Shown: in pieces, positions 1 to 8,798 of the stretch | Numbering within the stretch: the stretch's first letter is position 1 | Layout: the number at the start of each line of letters is the position of its first letter | Origin: Desulfobacterales bacterium | GTDB taxonomy: Bacteria > Desulfobacterota > Desulfobacteria > Desulfobacterales > JAAELO01 | Length of the DNA stretch: 64,000 bases | Assembly: GCA_024226555.1 (NCBI GenBank) | Contig: JAAELO010000820.1 | Span: forward strand, 1-64,000 | Direction: 5' to 3' | Notes under the pieces: generated by a model | Told to the model about the DNA's origin: nothing | Databases searched by the model: none | The model's input: only the letters and a program-made list of their open reading frames with translations | Program-made: the position numbers and the translations under genes

Positions 1-93
1 ATCGGTTCGTTATTTTTTTTTAAGCAGAGATTTTATAAAACTAAAGCCTTTATAATTTGTATTCAATCAAAATTCGAATTATTATAGGTTCCC
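1..93 (-). repeat. MITE-like repeat, cut by the window edge
   Basis: The right part reads as the reverse complement of the family's left end: it finishes in TTATAGGTTCCC, preceded by the inner TCAATCAAAATTCGAATTA segment. It also contains the TTTATAAAACTAAAGCCTTTATAA hairpin module in part. The flank after CCC is TATA, a plausible target-site copy, but the other end lies outside the window so it cannot be compared. Confidence 0.75.
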
Positions 94-167
94 TATAGTT
101 AAAATGATTGATTATTGATATATTAATAGGATGAGCACCTTTAACCATAGAATGGAACAGGTAAATT

Positions 168-800
168 TTGAAAAAAAATAAAAATGGTCTTTTAGTCGGT
201 GTAACTGGTGGAATTGCAACAGGAAAATCCACCGTCTCAAAGCTTCTAAAGGTTAAAGGAGCCGAACTGATCGATTTTGATATTTTAGCAAGGGAAGTTG
301 TAGAAAAGGGGAAACCTGCTCTTACGCAGATTGCAGATTTTTTTGGAAATGATGTTATTTGTGATGATGGAACTCTTTCCAGAAAAAAACTATCAGACAT
401 AGTATTTAATGATGTTAATAAAAGGAAGAAACTAGAAAGTATAACACATCCGGCGATATTTGCTGCTTTTAACGAAAAAGTTAAAATCATAAAAAATGAA
501 AAAAGTGATGCTATTATTCAGGCTGAAATTCCGCTCCTGATTGAGTTAAAGCTAATGCATATGTTCGATAAGGTTATTGTTGTTTATGTACCTGAGAATG
601 AGCAGATAAAAAGACTTGTTAATAGAGATGGAATAAGCGAATCTGAAGCGGTCCGGATATTGAAGTCACAACTTCCAATAGATGAGAAAAAAGATGTTGC
701 AGATTTTGTTTTTGACAACCAGGGGACCTACTCTGAAGCAGAATTAAAAGTTAATGTGTTATGGGATTATCTTGTTAAAGCAAATAAAGGGAAGGGATAA
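168..800 (+). CDS. coaE: Dephospho-CoA kinase
   Basis: This enzyme phosphorylates the 3'-hydroxyl of dephospho-CoA, the last step of coenzyme A synthesis, in the cytoplasm. The 210 residues match the usual length. The P-loop GGIATGKST lies at about residues 14-22, followed by the family segment LIDFDILAREVV and the SITHPAIF stretch of the lid/CoA region. The start codon is TTG at 168, and no nearby ATG gives a full-length protein; a weak GGAACAGG precedes it. The stop is immediately followed by the ATG of the next gene, so the two are likely co-transcribed. Confidence 0.96.
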   Translation: MKKNKNGLLVGVTGGIATGKSTVSKLLKVKGAELIDFDILAREVVEKGKPALTQIADFFGNDVICDDGTLSRKKLSDIVFNDVNKRKKLESITHPAIFAAFNEKVKIIKNEKSDAIIQAEIPLLIELKLMHMFDKVIVVYVPENEQIKRLVNRDGISESEAVRILKSQLPIDEKKDVADFVFDNQGTYSEAELKVNVLWDYLVKANKGKG

Positions 801-1310
801 ATGAGTATAAATGATTTTTTAAGATTACTTGGCAAGTATAAATATTTTATTTCCATTTATTTTGCAGCATTACCACTATTAGCATTTATTATAGGTTTTA
901 TAGACAAAAGACAAAGAGTGATTGATTATATATACTCCATACTGATTTATCTATCTGCAATCCCCGGAATGATATCTGCAACTCTTATTTTTTATACAAT
1001 GTTTATTGTAAAAAGAAATCTGCTCAATGTAAATTTATTCATCTACTTCCTTCCTGTGATCTCAATGGCTTTAGTGTTTTATATCATTTCCAGGAAAGTT
1101 AAATTTGATGATCTCCCCGGTTTTAATCGTCTGTCCGGTCTGATGTTAATGATTGGTCTTGCGTCTATTGTAACTCTCTTTCTTTACAGACTAAGATTCT
1201 TTATTGGGTTCTTTGCTTCCATCGAAACTCTTTTAATAGCAGGGGTCGTAATTTTTATACTTTTTAAGGTCTCGTTTGCTAAGATTTCCGGCAAGAAGAA
1301 AAAATTTTAA
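801..1310 (+). CDS. Small multi-pass membrane protein, unknown
   Basis: I do not recognise a family. The 169 residues contain about five hydrophobic stretches (roughly 15-33, 40-68, 78-96, 110-130 and 136-158) separated by short Lys/Arg-rich loops, and a basic C-terminus (KKKKF). It is an inner-membrane protein by appearance. Its ATG abuts the coaE stop codon, so it is translationally linked to coaE, but nothing in the sequence connects it to CoA synthesis. Confidence 0.7.
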   Translation: MSINDFLRLLGKYKYFISIYFAALPLLAFIIGFIDKRQRVIDYIYSILIYLSAIPGMISATLIFYTMFIVKRNLLNVNLFIYFLPVISMALVFYIISRKVKFDDLPGFNRLSGLMLMIGLASIVTLFLYRLRFFIGFFASIETLLIAGVVIFILFKVSFAKISGKKKKF

Positions 1311-1330
1311 ATATTTGTATTTTTATAATT

Positions 1331-2398
1331 TTATGAAAAAGTATTAAAACTCAATACTCCGGATTTCATAATAAGACCTCTTGTAAATCTATTGTACATA
1401 AGATGCGATTTACAGTTCTTCAGGAAAATATTATACTTTAATTTACGGGTTGCTTTTTGGTAATGGGTCATAAAGTTATCGGGGTCTTTTTTTATTGATT
1501 CTGAAAGCATTAAAGCGCTTTCCATTGAATAGCTTAATCCTTCGGCTGAACTTGGACTTATCCATCCGGCGGCTTCTCCAATTAGTGCAACCATCTCTTT
1601 TCCAGTGTATAGCTGGTTTGATTTTTGAGGTCTTAAAAGATATGTTCCATTTTTCTTGTAAGGATTGTCAATATCAATCCCATAATCTCTGACTCTCTCT
1701 TTCAAAAGCTCAAATTTACCTGTCACATTATCTTTTGGATCCAGTGCACTACCTAAAATAATACTGTTCTCTTTTTGGATCATCCATGAATAGAAATCTG
1801 ATATTTCTGAATCAAAAATAGAATAAAAACAAGGAGCAGGACCAGTTTTTAGTTTATACCATTCCTGAACAGCTATGTATTTTCTTGTTTTTTTCACATT
1901 ATTAAAAGATAATTGTCGAACCTTTGAATATGCACCATCAGCACCAACTACAATTTTTGTGTTTATAAATTTTGTATCATTTCCGGATTTTAGCTTAAGG
2001 GTATGAAAATTTTCTTCCTTTTTAATCTCTTTTAATGAGTATCCAAACAATAATTCGGCCTTATCTGGAATTAAAGAGATTAACCAGCTGTCAAATTTTT
2101 CCCGATCCATGTTAATGTAATGTCTCTGGTAGTTGCGCTCAATTTTATTGTCAAAATCTATAGCGCAAACAGAGAAAAGCTGAGGATTAGATAATATATC
2201 TTTAGGTAAACCAAGTCCTAATTTCGCTAATATTTTCTGTGCATCTGGAGCTAAAAGCCCACCGCAGCATTTCTCCTGCTTTATTTCACCTTTTTCATAA
2301 TCCCTTTTTTCAACAAGCAATACTTTGAAATATACGCTTAAAAGTCTTGCAAGTGTACTACCAGCAGGGCCCGCACCAATTATTGTAATGTCATACAT
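1331..2398 (-). CDS. FAD-dependent oxidoreductase, geranylgeranyl reductase family
   Basis: The protein begins with the FAD-binding dinucleotide motif DITIIGAGPAGS and has the GADGAYSKVR and GEAAGWISPSSAEGLSYS segments typical of the geranylgeranyl reductase/FixC-like flavoprotein group. A CCGGLL motif near residue 45 is common in this family. Members reduce isoprenoid chains or related unsaturated substrates; the substrate here is unknown. The reading frame stays open to 2446, but ATG at 2398 is the better start: GGAG sits about 9 bases upstream and the Rossmann motif begins at once. It stands alone, transcribed toward coaE. Confidence 0.8.
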   Translation of the reverse strand: MYDITIIGAGPAGSTLARLLSVYFKVLLVEKRDYEKGEIKQEKCCGGLLAPDAQKILAKLGLGLPKDILSNPQLFSVCAIDFDNKIERNYQRHYINMDREKFDSWLISLIPDKAELLFGYSLKEIKKEENFHTLKLKSGNDTKFINTKIVVGADGAYSKVRQLSFNNVKKTRKYIAVQEWYKLKTGPAPCFYSIFDSEISDFYSWMIQKENSIILGSALDPKDNVTGKFELLKERVRDYGIDIDNPYKKNGTYLLRPQKSNQLYTGKEMVALIGEAAGWISPSSAEGLSYSMESALMLSESIKKDPDNFMTHYQKATRKLKYNIFLKNCKSHLMYNRFTRGLIMKSGVLSFNTFS

Positions 2399-2683
2399 CC
2401 GGAAACTCTCCATTTTTAAAATTTTCTTAAGAATAAAGATATACAACTATTATGAAATCTATATGAACAAATTATGAATAAAAAAAAATCTTATGGATTC
2501 CTGATACACTCTAAAAAAGCAAGCTTCTTGTAGCGTTCTGGAATGACGACCGTTTGAGTTAATATTTCTAAATACCAAAATACAAAGTATTTTCATTCTA
2601 AAATAGAGACAATTGATTTGTGACACTGCCTCAACCAGTCATATTTCTTAAAGAATGTGTTTATCAAACTTTTGCCTTCTATA

Positions 2684-2707
2684 GAACAAAAAGGTTTAGT
2701 TTTGTTC
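2684..2707. other. Hairpin in the gap 2447-2783
   Basis: The 340-base gap between the flavoprotein and caspase genes holds no gene that I can support. It contains an 8-bp inverted repeat, GAACAAAA and TTTTGTTC with an 8-base loop. There is no T-run on either side, so an intrinsic terminator is not convincing. A repeat end lies further on at 2741-2754. Confidence 0.3.
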
Positions 2708-2740
2708 GGTGCAGATTTTTTCTTTTTGAAACGGCACTTC

Positions 2741-2754
2741 TACTAGAGGTTCCC
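2741..2754. repeat. Isolated MITE end (relic)
   Basis: The sequence CTAGAGGTTCCC matches the right terminal inverted repeat of the dispersed family. No partner end is recognisable within 200 bases, so this looks like the remnant of a decayed copy lying just beyond the stop codon of the caspase-like gene. Confidence 0.5.
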
Positions 2755-2783
2755 TGAAGATAATAAAAAAGGTATGCTAATAT

Positions 2784-5120
2784 TTATTTACGGGATTTTT
2801 CCATCCAGACTATTCTAAAACCGATATAATCAAACCGGCTACTTGTTCCAAGGGCATCTCTACTTGAACACTGACAATGTTTAGACCCATGTCTGAAGCT
2901 GCCGCCTCGAAGTACTTTAGTATATCCTTTTTTTGGCCCTGTTGGATCTGTAACTGAGTTTTCAGGATAATCTCCTTTCCAGTCTGAAACCCACTCCATA
3001 ACATTACCCTGCATATCATAAAGTTTCCATTTGTTTGGTTTTCTTGTGCCAACTCTATGGGTTCTGTTTTTAGAGTTTACTTTAAACCAGACATGTTTCA
3101 TATATTTTCGTTTACCATAAATAGATTTTGCTTTTAACCCTGCTCTACATGCATATTCCCATTCAGATTCAGTGGGAAGTCTATAATGCTTACCACCTTC
3201 AATTTTGTTCAACTGTTTTATAAATTTCTGTGTGTCTCTCCAGGAAACCTGTTCCACTGGAAAATTTTTACCATAATCTTTAAATTTGGCCGGATTACTA
3301 CCCATGACCCTTTTCCACATCTCCTGAGTCACTTCTGCAATTTGAATATAAAAACCTTTTGAAATTATCACATTGTGAAGAGCTTCAGTTTTTCTATTAT
3401 CTTTCTTACCACCTACTGTTTCTGCGATACCATCAAATACGGATTTTCCAACTCTTTCCAGAAAAAAACCCTCGGTATTTCCCATTTCGAAATCACCGGA
3501 TTCTATATACACAAATTTCATACCTGCAGAGTTTGTGAATCCTTTCTTTTTGTCTGGCCTGAACTTTCTTGTTAGCCTTATACCAATGGGTCTCTTATTT
3601 TTGAATTTGATATTTACAATCTTTTTATAATAGCCCCTTGAAGAGATTATCGCTTTATATGATTTTCCAATTTTCAGTTTAGTATCAAGACTATACCTTT
3701 CGTTGTATTCAGTAAAAAGTATATCAGCATAATCAGGAAGAGTTTCAATTCTGATATTTACACCATTTAAAAAAGCATCAAGGTCATATTTTAAGACACC
3801 TTTTGCCTGTTCCGGGTATTTCGATGTGAGGCTTTTCCAGGCCTTTTCTTTGAATTCCTTTCCATATTCTGATTTTAAAATCTCTTTGTAATCTTTAACA
3901 TCCTTTAAAATAAACTTTTTTATATTTTTTCTTCTCTTCTTTTTAATTCTTTCTATCTCTTTTTTTCTACGCGCACCTTCAATTCTTCTTTTTATCTTAA
4001 GATCTTCAAGCTCTTTTTTTTGAAGCTTTTTTCTTTTAATCATAGCAAGAATTGATTTTAAACTATCTTCATCATCGCTATCCTGTCCCATTCTTTTCTT
4101 CATAGCTCTGATTTTTGCATCAAGAGTTTTAATTTTGATCTCCTGAGATTTGATGTCCCGTTCATCTTTTTCCTTAGCTAAACGGGATTCCCTTTCGATC
4201 TTTTGAAGTTTTAATAACTCTCTTGATCTGTAGCTGGATTTTTTAGAGAGATCTTTGAGCCTGTTATCCTGTCTTAAGAAGAAAACAAGTTCCCCACCTC
4301 TTTGGCCTCCGGTACGGGATAATGAACCTAACTGAGGTGTTTGCTCTGCATTTTCATAGACGCCGGATTTTATGTATGGAAACAGATCTGATGGTATAAG
4401 AAAGTTTTTGTTGTTATCTCTTAAACCATTAATAAGAAAATGTGAAAAAACGCTGTTTCTTCCAAAGCCTTCATCTGAAACAGGTTCCAGCCCACCGGAT
4501 GAGATTGCTTGTCTGGAGGTTTTCTCATAAGCTTTTCGTATCAGCTTATTGGTAACTTTGGGAAGTTTTCCACGTTTTCCCTTGAAGAAATCACCTGAAA
4601 AACATGAATCCGAGATTAGTAGGATATGTTTTGCTTTTATAGCATCAACTCTAAGGTAATTTTTTATAGTATCATTTGGTATCCATGATGCGGAGTTATT
4701 AAGTTCACTCTCAACGGGAACCCAGCTACCAACCTTTGTAATTGGATTTATATAGCCATGGCCTGCATAAAAAACAACAAGAGAATCTCCTTTTCTTACT
4801 TTTTTTGCAAGATATTCGAGCTTTCCAATTATATTTTTTCTGGTCGCCTGCTTATCAAATAAAGATATTGTTGATTTTTCATCAAAATAATACCTTTTTA
4901 ACAGAACTTTTTTAAGCTCTTTTGCATCACTTACAGCTGTTCTTAACTTTGGCCATTTTTTATAATTGTTTATACCTATAATAAAAAGCCATTGGGTATT
5001 TGAGACTCTTTGTCCTGACGGAGTAAGAAACTTAACTTTTAAACCACGTGATTTTTGTGCAAATGACGCATTTGATAGTGACAGAGCAAATATTAGAGCA
5101 AAGAGTATTATTTTTTTCAT
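2784..5120 (-). CDS. Secreted caspase-like peptidase with C-terminal FGE/SUMF1 domain
   Basis: The 778 residues begin with a signal peptide (cut near SFA-Q22). A C14 caspase-like domain follows at about 43-290 with the catalytic pair visible: His121 in YAGHG and Cys173 in SDSCFSG. Residues about 290-400 are a charged coiled coil, followed by a PEGA-like beta segment (about 455-520). The C-terminal formylglycine-generating-enzyme/SUMF1 fold (about 530-775) shows PVEQVSW, YRLPTESEWEYACRAG, DMQGNVMEW and LRGGSF. The two Cys after RGGS (HCQC) do not line up obviously with the FGE catalytic pair, so this domain may only bind ligands. Such proteins are known in multidomain bacteria as putative metacaspase regulators; the substrate is unknown. 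The gene is monocistronic, with the signal placing it in the periplasm or outside. Confidence 0.85.
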   Translation of the reverse strand: MKKIILFALIFALSLSNASFAQKSRGLKVKFLTPSGQRVSNTQWLFIIGINNYKKWPKLRTAVSDAKELKKVLLKRYYFDEKSTISLFDKQATRKNIIGKLEYLAKKVRKGDSLVVFYAGHGYINPITKVGSWVPVESELNNSASWIPNDTIKNYLRVDAIKAKHILLISDSCFSGDFFKGKRGKLPKVTNKLIRKAYEKTSRQAISSGGLEPVSDEGFGRNSVFSHFLINGLRDNNKNFLIPSDLFPYIKSGVYENAEQTPQLGSLSRTGGQRGGELVFFLRQDNRLKDLSKKSSYRSRELLKLQKIERESRLAKEKDERDIKSQEIKIKTLDAKIRAMKKRMGQDSDDEDSLKSILAMIKRKKLQKKELEDLKIKRRIEGARRKKEIERIKKKRRKNIKKFILKDVKDYKEILKSEYGKEFKEKAWKSLTSKYPEQAKGVLKYDLDAFLNGVNIRIETLPDYADILFTEYNERYSLDTKLKIGKSYKAIISSRGYYKKIVNIKFKNKRPIGIRLTRKFRPDKKKGFTNSAGMKFVYIESGDFEMGNTEGFFLERVGKSVFDGIAETVGGKKDNRKTEALHNVIISKGFYIQIAEVTQEMWKRVMGSNPAKFKDYGKNFPVEQVSWRDTQKFIKQLNKIEGGKHYRLPTESEWEYACRAGLKAKSIYGKRKYMKHVWFKVNSKNRTHRVGTRKPNKWKLYDMQGNVMEWVSDWKGDYPENSVTDPTGPKKGYTKVLRGGSFRHGSKHCQCSSRDALGTSSRFDYIGFRIVWMEKSRK

Positions 5121-5318
5121 TTTATTTTTATTTATATTTAAATATTTTAGTACAGAAAAACTAAACTTTTAAAATTAGCTTTTGCTAAGGCCACATCCCG
5201 TTATAATTGTTATAATAAATTTTAAAAATTATATTACAGGTATTTTCATTTCTTAACAAGGATCATATTGAAATGCCTTATTTAAAGACTGAATTGATAA
5301 AAAGTACACTTAAAAAAA

Positions 5319-5333
5319 GAATTAGAGATTCCC
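5319..5333. repeat. MITE end overlapping the SDR stop codon
   Basis: AATTAGAGATTCCC matches the family right end and is followed by TATA. Its last C is the third base of the next gene's TAG stop codon (read on the minus strand as TA from the flank plus G from the repeat). The opposite end was not found in the 180 bases to the left. Confidence 0.55.
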
Positions 5334-6163
5334 TATAGTTTACTAAGAGAGAATTTAGCAGACAGCATCTTATCAATTAGTCCCCGTGGTAGCCATTTAG
5401 CTATAAACGGAAGATATTTTGACATTCTTCCGATCCTTACAATCTCTTTCGTGCCAAAAAGGATCTCTGCGATCAGTTTTTCTGAAAATTCCTCTACCGA
5501 TGTGGGATTTTCCTGGGATGATACGGCTCTTTGCTGGATTGCCTCTGTTATGGGAGAATAATATGAATCACTGTTATTGCCATAACCTGCAACACTTTTG
5601 CTGGCTGTGTTGCCAAAGCTTGATTTTATGGCTCCCGGTTGAACTGTTAAAACTCTTATATTAAATGGAGCAAGTTCCATACGCATAGCATCACTCATTG
5701 CATGAACGGCAGCTTTACTTGCACAATAAATCCCTGAAAAAGGGGTCGTGAGAAGGCCGGATATACTCCCAATATTTACAATAGTACCCTCTTTTCTTTC
5801 TATCATTCCTGGAATAACAGCTTTACACATTGAGGCAATACTTATCACATTTGTTTCAAGCTGCATGCGAATATTATCAGTGGATATCTCAGCCATGGGT
5901 CCCATAACTGCAAATCCGGCATTATTAATCAGAACATCAATACCTTCTTCCTGAGAAAGAATCGTATTAACAACCCTATCGATATCATCTCCATCATTAA
6001 CATCAAGCTGATCTGTTTTGATGCCGCAGTCTTCAAGATCTTTGATATCTTTGGAATTTCGTGATGTGGCGTAGACTGTAAAGTTACTTTTTTGAAATCT
6101 TAATGAAAGCGCTCTACCTATTCCTGTTGAGCATCCAGTTATCAGAACAACCTTGTTTTTCAT
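5333..6163 (-). CDS. Short-chain dehydrogenase/reductase (SDR)
   Basis: A classical SDR of 276 residues: the cofactor motif TGCSTGIG near residue 9, NNAG (about 86-89), the catalytic Ser in GSISG, and YCASK with the Tyr/Lys pair. The loop TSRNSKDIKDL after the second strand suggests NADP(H) rather than NAD(H) preference, which is an inference. The substrate cannot be read from sequence. The gene is monocistronic. Its TAG stop is completed by the first base of a MITE end, so the original C-terminus may have differed by some residues. Confidence 0.9.
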   Translation of the reverse strand: MKNKVVLITGCSTGIGRALSLRFQKSNFTVYATSRNSKDIKDLEDCGIKTDQLDVNDGDDIDRVVNTILSQEEGIDVLINNAGFAVMGPMAEISTDNIRMQLETNVISIASMCKAVIPGMIERKEGTIVNIGSISGLLTTPFSGIYCASKAAVHAMSDAMRMELAPFNIRVLTVQPGAIKSSFGNTASKSVAGYGNNSDSYYSPITEAIQQRAVSSQENPTSVEEFSEKLIAEILFGTKEIVRIGRMSKYLPFIAKWLPRGLIDKMLSAKFSLSKL

Positions 6164-6313
6164 GAATATTCTCCGGTTTTTAGATTCATGGAATTCTCTT
6201 TATAATTCTTTAAAAATAAAACATATCTTTGCTTAATAAGCAACAGATGAAGGTATTATTAACAAAATTGGAAAGCCTGTTATAAATTGCTAAATAGATG
6301 AGTATCGTACTAA

Positions 6314-6334
6314 TTTATATAATGTTTATATAAA
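6314..6334. promoter_or_regulatory. AT-rich palindrome in a divergent intergenic region
   Basis: TTTATATAA and TTATATAAA form a perfect 9-bp inverted repeat with a 3-base spacer, midway between the divergent SDR and DUF2062 genes. It could be an operator or merely AT-rich sequence; low complexity makes chance occurrence plausible. Nothing else is evident in this 290-base gap. Confidence 0.25.
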
Positions 6335-6453
6335 TAAAATAGATTAATAAAATATCCTGTTCATGCCTTTTTTTTTGCAATTTCAATAAGAATAGGATAA
6401 TTGAGATGAAATTTAGTTCCAATTAAAACCCGATTGATGGAAGGTAGAATTAA

Positions 6454-6960
6454 TTGCTTAAAGATCAGTTTGAAAAGTTTAAAGATCGTTTTGTAAAGAT
6501 CAGAGGAAACCCCAGGGATATAGCACTTGGTTTTTCATTAGGTATATTTGTAGGCCTGACTCCCACAATGGGATTCCAGATGATCATAGCAATTTTTTTT
6601 GCATCTCTTTTACGATGGAACAAATTTTCTGCAGCAGCAGCGGTATGGTTTACAAACCCTCTAACAGCGATACCAATCTATGGCCTGAATTACTGGGTGG
6701 GAACGAAGATTTTCTTCTGGATGGAGTTTAAAGGTTTTCCCAGAGATCTTTTTAGTGGGGGAATAGAAGCTTTTTTTGAACTATTAGGAAATTCACCATC
6801 AATTCTTCTGGTAACAACACTTGGTGGTTTTATTGTATCTATACCAGCGTGCATTTTTAGCTATTTCTTTGCTTACAGAGCAATTATAAATTACAGAGAT
6901 AAGAAGGAAAAGGTAAAAGGAAAACTTAAAGATATTAAAGAAAAAAGAAGAAAAAATTAG
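6454..6960 (+). CDS. DUF2062 membrane protein
   Basis: The 168 residues carry the DUF2062 pattern: GNPRDIALGFSLGIFVGLTP near the N-terminus, then FFASLLRWNKFSAA and WFTNPLTAIPIY, with three hydrophobic helices and a very basic tail. The family is an inner-membrane protein of unassigned function, sometimes fused to glycosyltransferases. The start is TTG at 6454 with GGAAGG about 9 bases before it. The gene overlaps the convergent next gene by four bases at their stop codons. Confidence 0.85.
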   Translation: MLKDQFEKFKDRFVKIRGNPRDIALGFSLGIFVGLTPTMGFQMIIAIFFASLLRWNKFSAAAAVWFTNPLTAIPIYGLNYWVGTKIFFWMEFKGFPRDLFSGGIEAFFELLGNSPSILLVTTLGGFIVSIPACIFSYFFAYRAIINYRDKKEKVKGKLKDIKEKRRKN

Positions 6961-7373
6961 ATCTCAAAATTTACAATTTGAATTTTAATAACTTTATTTT
7001 TTAGTTGAGATTGAATTAGTTTTTTAAGTGTACTTCTCTCAAGCTTTTTCCTGTTAATCTGAGCTTTTTTATATTTGCTTAAAACAAGTGTCACACCAAA
7101 TTTAACACGTTTAAGTTTTCTTTTAATCTCTTTCATACCTTTTCGATTATGCAATGCAACCCTTATATCCATTTTGAGTCGACTGTCTTTAAGTTGTGTT
7201 TCAAACTGCATAGGGAAAATAAACTCAGATTGCAACAACGGTTTTTTCTTTTGAAGACTTTTTTCACCTTTTAATCGATACTGTTCGAAATCATAACCGG
7301 AACCAAACAGAAATAAACCTATTCCTAAAGCAACTAAAGCAAGTAAAAAAACATAGTAGAATATATTGTTCAT
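6957..7373 (-). CDS. Membrane-anchored protein, weakly FliL-like
   Basis: From the ATG at 7373 (AGGAAA 7 bases upstream; the frame opens further at 7433) the protein has one transmembrane helix at about 4-22 and a basic extracytoplasmic domain. The arrangement, an anchor followed by a small domain ending in a strand like KIQIVNFEI, recalls FliL, but no diagnostic motif is present and no flagellar gene is nearby. Treat the function as unknown. Confidence 0.55.
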   Translation of the reverse strand: MNNIFYYVFLLALVALGIGLFLFGSGYDFEQYRLKGEKSLQKKKPLLQSEFIFPMQFETQLKDSRLKMDIRVALHNRKGMKEIKRKLKRVKFGVTLVLSKYKKAQINRKKLERSTLKKLIQSQLKNKVIKIQIVNFEI

Positions 7374-7474
7374 TTTATTTTTCCTGAATTTTTTATAGGA
7401 ATAGTAGAACTTAATAATGAGTTTCAACTGCAATTATAATATTCTAAATCCAATAATTTATCAAACTATTAGAG

Positions 7475-7662
7475 GGGAATCTCTAAAAATTGCCTTTTGT
7501 CGGAATTACTGCGTTACAAGAAAAATATAACTGTTGTAATGTTTATAAATTAAAACGTTTTATAAACGAATCAGCTCGTTACATTTTTCTCAAGCCTTGT
7601 ATCTTATAAAATTGAAAATTTTATAAGAGTTTCAACCAAAATTCCAATTATTAGAGGTTTCC
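7475..7662 (-). repeat. MITE-like repeat, long form with hairpin modules
   Basis: The left end reads GGGAATCTCTAAAAA and the right end CCAATTATTAGAGGTTTCC. Inside are the TTTATAAA..TTTATAA hairpin module and the AACGAATCAGCTCGTT palindrome, making this about 188 bp rather than the 130-bp core form. Immediately left is CTATTAGAGG, which resembles another right end, so two copies may abut here. The right end touches the stop codon of the next gene. Flanking 4-mers (AGAG, TATT) do not match. Confidence 0.75.
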
Positions 7663-8681
7663 TATTTTGAATCCGGGTTTCCACTCGCAACAAGCAGGCA
7701 ATCGTTAACAGTTTTTATATCATCAAGATCATAGTCGTTATTGAATCCAAACTCTTTATCGAGCCACTGCAAAAAAAGAATCATGGAAAGACTGTCTATT
7801 CCCAGGTCTTTAGATATATCATAATTTCCCTCAAGATCTTCTTTATCAGTCAGAGCAAACTCTCTTAGCTTGTTTAAAACAGTGATTTTAATCTCTTCAG
7901 AGATATTATCATAGGTTTTCTCAATCTCAGTATAATCCGGTTCAGGTTTTACAATAGGTTTTTGTCCCTGAAAGAAATAGTATGGGTATGTTGTATTCGG
8001 GCAAAATGCATTTTCATAATAATTTTCAAGATATCTATTAATTTCAATTCTGCTTCCATTTTTGGGAAAATCAGTTGGTTCATAAAATTCAACGGATACT
8101 TTTCTTTTTGGTATAAAGAATATAAGATTTAAAATTAATGCTTTAAAGAGAGTTGGTAAGAAGCTTACTACATCAGGTGCTTTCCCATATGCCCTACTAA
8201 AAACACTGCCCCATAAGCCCTTTGTGCGCACAAGAACAACCCTTGCATTGGGAACCCTTTTTACTATATATTCAACACCGCAATTACCACCTATCTCCTC
8301 ATATCCGGTAAAGGTCATTTTGCCAGCCGGATAGACCAGCATGTTGTTACCTTTTTTTAACTCAGAAACTGATGTTTCAAGGGCATCTATGATAACTTCC
8401 CGACCTTTAAGACCTGCTTTTTTAGGATCTGGAATTGTGATAGGCTTTGTGATTCCGATTATTTTTTTAAAACCTTTTCGTGTAGCCTGCTGATGATCAG
8501 CAACTGGTCTTGATCTGAATTTATCAAATGTTAGAGTGGAAATAATTATGGGATCTATTAAAGCCGGGTGATTTGGGAGAAAAAGTACACCTTCACATCC
8601 TCTTTTCTCAATCTCTTTTAGACCCTTTACCTCAACTTTATATCGAAGTTTAAGAAAGAGGCCGAAAAATTTCATAATCAT
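7662..8681 (-). CDS. PlsC-type acyltransferase fused to an acyl carrier protein
   Basis: Residues about 15-225 form a glycerophosphate-acyltransferase-like domain: NHPALID gives the HX4D catalytic motif (His38, Asp43), and YPAGKMTFTG (117-126) takes the place of the EG acceptor motif. Residues about 255-335 are an acyl carrier protein with the phosphopantetheine site DSL at Ser297 in DLGIDSLSM. The fusion suggests that an acyl group carried in cis is transferred to a lysophospholipid or another acceptor; this is inference. GGAG lies 7 bases before the ATG. The final TAG uses a G supplied by the adjacent repeat. No acyl-ACP ligase is nearby. Confidence 0.85.
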   Translation of the reverse strand: MIMKFFGLFLKLRYKVEVKGLKEIEKRGCEGVLFLPNHPALIDPIIISTLTFDKFRSRPVADHQQATRKGFKKIIGITKPITIPDPKKAGLKGREVIIDALETSVSELKKGNNMLVYPAGKMTFTGYEEIGGNCGVEYIVKRVPNARVVLVRTKGLWGSVFSRAYGKAPDVVSFLPTLFKALILNLIFFIPKRKVSVEFYEPTDFPKNGSRIEINRYLENYYENAFCPNTTYPYYFFQGQKPIVKPEPDYTEIEKTYDNISEEIKITVLNKLREFALTDKEDLEGNYDISKDLGIDSLSMILFLQWLDKEFGFNNDYDLDDIKTVNDCLLVASGNPDSK

Positions 8682-8798
8682 GGTATTACTCCGAAATTTA
8701 AATGCATTCCTATTTCTTTTATACCAGAATATAGATTGTGCATCAATCTGAAAATATTGAGGATAATTCTCTTCAACAGATCCGCAACTATAGATTTT

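Noticed and set aside
6957-7373. Flagellar FliL
   Set aside because: Only topology and a vague C-terminal resemblance support it; no flagellar gene is near.
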